From Frateuria_A sp035943815 (GTDB lineage Bacteria > Pseudomonadota > Gammaproteobacteria > Xanthomonadales > Rhodanobacteraceae), in assembly GCF_035943815.1 (NCBI RefSeq), contig NZ_DASZBU010000013.1, forward strand, positions 1-64,000: a DNA stretch of 64,000 nt, in the 5' to 3' direction. Below, one piece after another: positions 59,506 through 64,000 of this stretch (position 1 is its first letter; every line of letters begins with the position of its first letter). The notes below the pieces were generated by a model. The model had not been told where the DNA came from. It saw only the letters and a program-made list of their open reading frames with translations, and ran no database searches. The translations under genes and the position numbers were made by a program.

Positions 59506-60933
59506 TCAGTTGCCCTTGTGGATGGCGCGCTTGTCGACCGACAGCGCAGCCTCGTGTACGGCTTCGGAAAGCGTCGGATGGGCGTGGACGATGCGCGCCA
59601 GGTCCTCGGAGGAACCCTTGAACTCCATCGCCACCACGCACTCGGCGATCAGCTCGGACACGCCCGGGCCGACCATGTGCACGCCCAGGATGCGATCGGT
59701 CTCGGCGTGGGCCAGCATCTTCACCTGGCCTACGCCCTCGTTCATGGCGACGGCACGGCCGATGGCGGCGAACGGGAAGGTGCCGACCTTGTACGGCACG
59801 CCTTCCTCCTTGAGCTGCTTCTCGGTCTTGCCGGCCCAGGCGATTTCCGGCTCGGTGTAGATCACCCACGGCACGGTGTCGAGGTTGATGTGGCCGGCCT
59901 TGCCGGCGATCCACTCGGCCACCGCCACGCCTTCCTCGGAGCCCTTGTGCGCCAGCATCGGGCCGCGCACCGCGTCGCCGATCGCCCACACGCCATCGAC
60001 GCCGGTGTGGTTGTGCTCGTCGACCACGATGCGGCCGCGCTCGTCCAGCCTGACGCCGGTGTCGTCGGCCAGCAGGCCGTCGGTGTAGGCGCGGCGGCCC
60101 ACCGCCACCAGCAGCTTGTCGACGGTGAGCTGCTGCTCGCCGTCCTTGTCCGAGTAGGTCAGATGCACCCCATCCTTCTTCACCTCGGCCTTGGAGACCT
60201 TGGCGCCGAGCTTGATGGCCAGGCCCTGCTTGGTGAATTCCTTCAGCGCGATCTTGGCGACGTCCGCATCGGCGGCGCCCAGGAAGTCGGGCAGCGCTTC
60301 CAGCACGGTGACGTCCGAACCCATCCGCTTCCACACGCTGCCGAGTTCCAGGCCGATCACGCCCGCCCCGATCACGCCCAGTCGCTTGGGCACTTCGGTG
60401 AAGTCCAGCGCGCCGGCATTGTCCACGATCGCCTTGCCGTCGAACTTGGCGAACGGCAGCTCGATCGGCACCGAGCCGGAGGCCAGGATCACGTTGGTGG
60501 CGCTCAGGGTCTGCCTGGAACCGTCCTTGCCGGTTACCTCGACCTGGTTGCCCTTCAACAGCTTGCCCTTGCCGTAGAACGCGGTGACCTTGTTGGCCTT
60601 GAACAGCTGGCCGATGCCGCCGGTGAACTGCTTGACGATCTTGTCCTTGCGGCCGATGAACGTGCCCAGGTCGACCTTGGCGCCCTCCACGCTGATGCCG
60701 TGGACGGGAAAGTTGTGCGAGATGTTCCAGAACTGGCGCGAGGAGTCGAGCAGCGCCTTGGACGGGATGCAGCCCACGTTGAGGCAGGTGCCGCCCAGCG
60801 CCTGCTTGCCGTCCTTGCCGGTGAAGTCGTCGACACAGGCGGTCGAAAGGCCCAGCTGCGCGGCGCGGATCGCGGCCACGTAGCCGGCCGGGCCGGCGCC
60901 GATGACGATGACGTCGAATTGTTGGTCACTCAT
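59506..60933 (-). CDS. lpdA: Dihydrolipoyl dehydrogenase (E3)
   Basis: A 475-aa flavoprotein. FAD motif VIGAGPAGYVAA (10-21), redox-active disulfide Cys 50 and Cys 55 in GGTCLNVGCIPSK, NAD motif VIGAGVIGLELGSVW, FAD-binding GVWAIGDAVRGPMLAHKG and the C-terminal His-Glu pair in HAHPTLSEA. It reoxidises dihydrolipoamide on SucB. It follows sucB by 144 bases on the same strand, so it serves the 2-oxoglutarate dehydrogenase complex and possibly others. Confidence 0.97.
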   Translation of the reverse strand: MSDQQFDVIVIGAGPAGYVAAIRAAQLGLSTACVDDFTGKDGKQALGGTCLNVGCIPSKALLDSSRQFWNISHNFPVHGISVEGAKVDLGTFIGRKDKIVKQFTGGIGQLFKANKVTAFYGKGKLLKGNQVEVTGKDGSRQTLSATNVILASGSVPIELPFAKFDGKAIVDNAGALDFTEVPKRLGVIGAGVIGLELGSVWKRMGSDVTVLEALPDFLGAADADVAKIALKEFTKQGLAIKLGAKVSKAEVKKDGVHLTYSDKDGEQQLTVDKLLVAVGRRAYTDGLLADDTGVRLDERGRIVVDEHNHTGVDGVWAIGDAVRGPMLAHKGSEEGVAVAEWIAGKAGHINLDTVPWVIYTEPEIAWAGKTEKQLKEEGVPYKVGTFPFAAIGRAVAMNEGVGQVKMLAHAETDRILGVHMVGPGVSELIAECVVAMEFKGSSEDLARIVHAHPTLSEAVHEAALSVDKRAIHKGN

Positions 60934-61077
60934 GCGAGGTTCCTTGCTGGCGAGCCCTGCTCGCTGGTGAAGCGGAAGATGGGCACTGGTGCGCCGGAAA
61001 CAACCAAACTGGCGTGGTTTCAGTCGGGCCCTGGCACCAGAGCTTCGTTACCTGTTTTCTGATCGCCGGGGCGGCGA

Positions 61078-62280
61078 TCAGAGCCCGAGCAGCATCCGCT
61101 GCGGATTCTCCAGCTGGTCCTTGATGTCGACCAGGAACAGCACCGCGTCCTTGCCGTCGATGATGCGGTGGTCGTAGGAGATGGCGATGTACATCATCGG
61201 CGCGGCGATGACCTGGCCGTTCTCGACGATCGCGCGCTCCTTGATCGTGTGCATCCCCAGGATCGCGCTCTGCGGCGGGTTCACGATCGGCGTGGACAGC
61301 AGCGAGCCGAAGGTGCCGCCGTTGGTGATGGTGAAGGTGCCGCCCTGCAGGTCCTCCAGCGAGAGCTTGCCGTCGCGCGCCTTCTTGGCGTAGTCGGCGA
61401 TGCCCTGCTCGATCTGCGCGAAGCCCATGTCCTGCACATCGCGCAGCACCGGCGTCACCAGGCCCTTGTCGGTGGACACGGCGATCGAGATGTCCTGGTA
61501 GCCGTGATAGATGATGTCGTTGCCGTCGACCGATGCGTTGACGATCGGGTGGCGCTTGAGCGCCTCGGCGGCCGCCTTGACGAAGAAGCTCATGAAGCCG
61601 AGCTTGATGCCGTGGGTCTTCTGGAACTGCTCGCCCAAAGACTTCCGCATCTTGACCACCTCGGCCAGGTTCACCTCGTTGAACGAGGTCAGCATGGCGA
61701 TCGAGTTCTTCGACTGCATCAGGCGCTCGGCGATCTTGGCGCGCATGCGGGTCATCGGCACACGCTCTTCCGGACGCGCGCCCGGCGTGGGCTTGGCGGC
61801 CGGGGCCGGGGCAGCGCCGCCCTTGCCATAGTTGACCAGATCTTCCTTGGTCACGCGGCCGTCGCGGCCGGTGCCGGCGACCTTGGAGGGATCGATCTGC
61901 TCTTCGGTCGCCACGCGGCGGCCGGCGGGGGACAGCTCGTCCACGCCTTTGCCCGAAGTCTTCGGTGCTTCGGCCTTGGGCGGGGCGGAGGCGGTGGCCT
62001 TCGGCTCTTCCTTCGCGGCGGGCGCGGGAGCTGGCGCGGCGGCACCTTCCTCCAGGATCGCGATGACCTGCTGGCTGTTCACCGTGTCGCCGGCCTGGTG
62101 CCTGATCTCCTTGAGCACGCCATCGACCGGCGAGGGCACTTCCAGCACCACCTTGTCGGTTTCAAGGTCGACCAGGTTCTCGTCGCGCTTGACCGCATCG
62201 CCGACCTTCTTGTGCCAGCTGGCGATGGTGGCGTCGGAGACCGACTCGGGCAGGACGGGGACTTTGACTTCGATGGACAT
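61078..62280 (-). CDS. sucB: Dihydrolipoyllysine succinyltransferase (E2)
   Basis: A 400-aa E2 component. One lipoyl domain with Lys 43 (ETDKVVLEVPS), an Ala/Pro/Lys linker, an E1/E3-binding domain (SPAGRRVATEEQIDPSKVAGTGRDGRVTKEDL, about 118-150) and a catalytic domain ending in YDHRIIDGKDAVLFL with the conserved His. VAVSTDKGLVTPVLRD confirms the succinyltransferase family. The stop codon lies inside a 9-bp inverted repeat CTGATCGCC/GGCGATCAG. It is 79 bases downstream of sucA. Confidence 0.97.
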   Translation of the reverse strand: MSIEVKVPVLPESVSDATIASWHKKVGDAVKRDENLVDLETDKVVLEVPSPVDGVLKEIRHQAGDTVNSQQVIAILEEGAAAPAPAPAAKEEPKATASAPPKAEAPKTSGKGVDELSPAGRRVATEEQIDPSKVAGTGRDGRVTKEDLVNYGKGGAAPAPAAKPTPGARPEERVPMTRMRAKIAERLMQSKNSIAMLTSFNEVNLAEVVKMRKSLGEQFQKTHGIKLGFMSFFVKAAAEALKRHPIVNASVDGNDIIYHGYQDISIAVSTDKGLVTPVLRDVQDMGFAQIEQGIADYAKKARDGKLSLEDLQGGTFTITNGGTFGSLLSTPIVNPPQSAILGMHTIKERAIVENGQVIAAPMMYIAISYDHRIIDGKDAVLFLVDIKDQLENPQRMLLGL

Positions 62281-62359
62281 GACGGGTCCTTGGGGGGTTG
62301 GGGTGCTCGTCCATGGGCGCAGCATCTGGCGGCCGTCCTGGCCGCGTGATCCGAAAAGC

Positions 62360-64000
62360 TTACTCCGCCGACTGATCGTCGCCGATGGGCGCGACCAGCG
62401 CCTGCTCGACGAGCGCGGTCTGCTCGGCGGTATGGGTGTTGAGGTGGCCGGCCGCCGGGGCAGGCGAGCGCCCACGGCCGGCGTAGGACAGGCTGAGCTT
62501 GGCGCCGACGCAGGCCTGCAGGTGGTGGCGGATCTGGAACCAGGCGCCCTGGTTCATCGGCTCCTCCTGGCACCACACCACTTCCTTGGCGGACGGGTAC
62601 TTGGCCAGCTCCTCGACCACCTGCGGGCGCGGGAACGGGTAGAGCTGCTCGACGCGCACGATGGCGACGTCGGCGAGCCCGCGCTTCTCCGCTTCTTCCA
62701 GCAGGTCGTAGTAGACCTTGCCCGAGCACAGCACCACGCGCTTGACCTTCTTTGGCGCAAGCTCGCGATGCTCGCCGATCACCAGCTGGAAGCCGCCGCC
62801 GGAGAGCTCGTCCAGCGAGGACACCGCCAGCTTGTGGCGCAGCAGCGACTTGGGCGTCATCACGATCAGCGGCTTGCGCGCCGGCCGCACCATCTGCCGG
62901 CGGATCATGTGGAAGGCCTGCGCCGGGGTGGTCGGCACGCACACCTGCATGTTGTCCATCGCGCACAGCTGCAGGAAGCGCTCCAGGCGGGCGGAGGAGT
63001 GCTCCGGGCCCTGGCCCTCGTAGCCGTGCGGCAGGAACAGGGCCAGTCCGCACAGGCGGTTCCACTTGGCCTCGCCCGAGCTGATGAACTGGTCGATCAC
63101 CACCTGCGCGCCGTTGGCGAAGTCGCCGAACTGCGCCTCCCAGATGTCCAGCGTGTACGGGTCGGTGGTGGCATGGCCGTATTCGAAGGCCATCACCGCT
63201 TCCTCGGACAGCAGCGAGTCGATCACCTCGACGTCGGCACCCGCGCGCACGGTGGCCAGCGGCATGAAGGTATGGCCGTCCTTCTGATCGTGCAGCACCG
63301 CGTGGCGGTGGAAGAAGGTGCCGCGGCCGGAGTCCTGGCCGACCAGGCGCAGGTTGTAGTCCTGGTCGATAAGCGTGGCGTAGGCGAGATTTTCGGCGAA
63401 ACCCCAGTCGGCCGGGTGCTCGCCCGTCGCCATCTTGCGGCGGTCGTCGTAGATCTTGGCCACGCGCGGCTGCAGCGTGAGGTCGGCCGGCAGGTCAAGC
63501 AGCTTGTTGGCCAGCTCCATCAGCTTCTGCTTGGGCACGCAGGTGTCGGTCTGGGTAGACAGCTTGCCGCCGATGAAGCGGCTCCAGTCCACGTGCACGT
63601 CGCGCTTGGGATCGGGATCGAGCGCCGTCATCGAGCCGCCCGCCTCGAGGCGGGCACGGTAGGCGTCCAGCTCCTTCTGCGCGTCGCCCTCGGCCAGCAC
63701 GCCTTCCTTGACCAGCTGCTGCGCGTACAGGTCGCGCGTGGTCGGCCGCTTCTTGATGACCTGGTACATCACCGGCTGCGTGGCAGAGGGCTCGTCCGCC
63801 TCGTTGTGGCCGTGGCGGCGGTAGCACACCAGGTCGATCACCACGTCCTTGCGGAACTGCTTGCGGAATTCGTAGGCCAGGCGGGTGACCTCGATCACCG
63901 CCTCGGGATCGTCGCCGTTCACGTGGAACACCGGCGCGTTGACCATCTTGGCCAGGTCGGTGCAGTACAGCGTGGAGCGCGCGTCCTGCGGGTTGGAGGT
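62360..64000 (-). CDS. sucA: 2-oxoglutarate dehydrogenase E1 component, 5' part outside the window
   Basis: The C-terminal 546 residues of E1; the reading frame stays open to the window end (TSNPQDARSTLYCTDLAKM at the edge), so the N-terminal part lies beyond 64000. KMVNAPVFHVNGDDPEAVIEV, DLVCYRRHGHNEADEPSATQP, RGTFFHRHAVLHDQ, FEYGHATTDP, LFLPHGYEGQGPEHSSARLERFLQLCA and VVWCQEEPMNQGAW match SucA. It is a thiamine-diphosphate decarboxylase, first in sucA-sucB-lpdA. Confidence 0.97.
   Translation of the reverse strand, partial: TSNPQDARSTLYCTDLAKMVNAPVFHVNGDDPEAVIEVTRLAYEFRKQFRKDVVIDLVCYRRHGHNEADEPSATQPVMYQVIKKRPTTRDLYAQQLVKEGVLAEGDAQKELDAYRARLEAGGSMTALDPDPKRDVHVDWSRFIGGKLSTQTDTCVPKQKLMELANKLLDLPADLTLQPRVAKIYDDRRKMATGEHPADWGFAENLAYATLIDQDYNLRLVGQDSGRGTFFHRHAVLHDQKDGHTFMPLATVRAGADVEVIDSLLSEEAVMAFEYGHATTDPYTLDIWEAQFGDFANGAQVVIDQFISSGEAKWNRLCGLALFLPHGYEGQGPEHSSARLERFLQLCAMDNMQVCVPTTPAQAFHMIRRQMVRPARKPLIVMTPKSLLRHKLAVSSLDELSGGGFQLVIGEHRELAPKKVKRVVLCSGKVYYDLLEEAEKRGLADVAIVRVEQLYPFPRPQVVEELAKYPSAKEVVWCQEEPMNQGAWFQIRHHLQACVGAKLSLSYAGRGRSPAPAAGHLNTHTAEQTALVEQALVAPIGDDQSAE

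Noticed and set aside
61057..61080. Inverted repeat CTGATCGCC/GGCGATCAG at the sucB stop as an intrinsic terminator
   Set aside because: In the sucB transcript direction the stem is followed by AAAACAGG, not a U run, and lpdA lies downstream in the same direction. It may be an mRNA processing structure.

Overview
The window is high-GC, densely packed bacterial core genome. Gene order and gene content point to a gammaproteobacterium of the Xanthomonadales/Lysobacterales, probably near Rhodanobacter, Dyella, Luteibacter or Frateuria. The supporting signs are ffs-dnaX-ybaB-recR; a fab cluster running through pabB-pabC-mltG-tmk-holB to a PilZ gene; a 14-gene nuo operon with separate nuoC and nuoD; initiator tRNA ahead of rimP-nusA-infB; and a two-subunit (class III) PHA synthase. 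The family assignment is inference from remembered gene orders. No phage, insertion sequence, integron or CRISPR array was seen.

Layout. 1-3925: a possibly structured non-coding stretch, tRNA-Ser(GGA), 4.5S RNA, then dnaX, ybaB, recR and a HIT-family gene. 3942-8472 (minus): moxR, DUF58 and tgpA, followed by an Slp lipoprotein gene. 8471-11159: a GT39-like membrane glycosyltransferase (plus), then a small membrane/coiled-coil protein and a Maf pyrophosphatase (minus). 11274-23334: yceD-rpmF-fabH-fabD-fabG-acpP-fabF-pabB-pabC-mltG-tmk-holB, then a PIG-L deacetylase and PilZ. This links fatty-acid synthesis, p-aminobenzoate synthesis, murein processing and DNA replication. 23617-38368: respiratory complex I, nuoA-N. 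38471-47901: tRNA-fMet, rimP, nusA, infB, rbfA, truB, rpsO and pnp (translation initiation, transcription elongation, RNA decay). 48092-51605: phaE-phaC, mtnA and a GtrA-like gene. 51754-54360: gyrA. 54437-58658: DoxX, a Prx5-type peroxiredoxin, Hsp20, a CbpA-like J-protein, a PilH-like response regulator and AcuI-like reductase. 58678-64000 (minus): a LOG-family gene, then lpdA, sucB and a sucA cut by the window edge (the 2-oxoglutarate dehydrogenase complex).

Nearly everything is recognisable housekeeping. I did not find an undescribed multi-gene system. The points worth a second look are small ones. Both p-aminobenzoate enzymes lack a residue usually regarded as important: PabB has PIAGT instead of PIKGT, and PabC has Cys where the PLP-contacting Glu is expected. 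GyrA has Ala at position 83. The rpsO promoter is flanked by a 14-bp palindrome and followed by a long leader hairpin. A terminator-like hairpin lies in the gyrA leader. The 3' end of tRNA-Ser is partly duplicated about 180 bp downstream. plsX is missing from its usual place between rpmF and fabH. GC-rich intergenic palindromes recur between operons.
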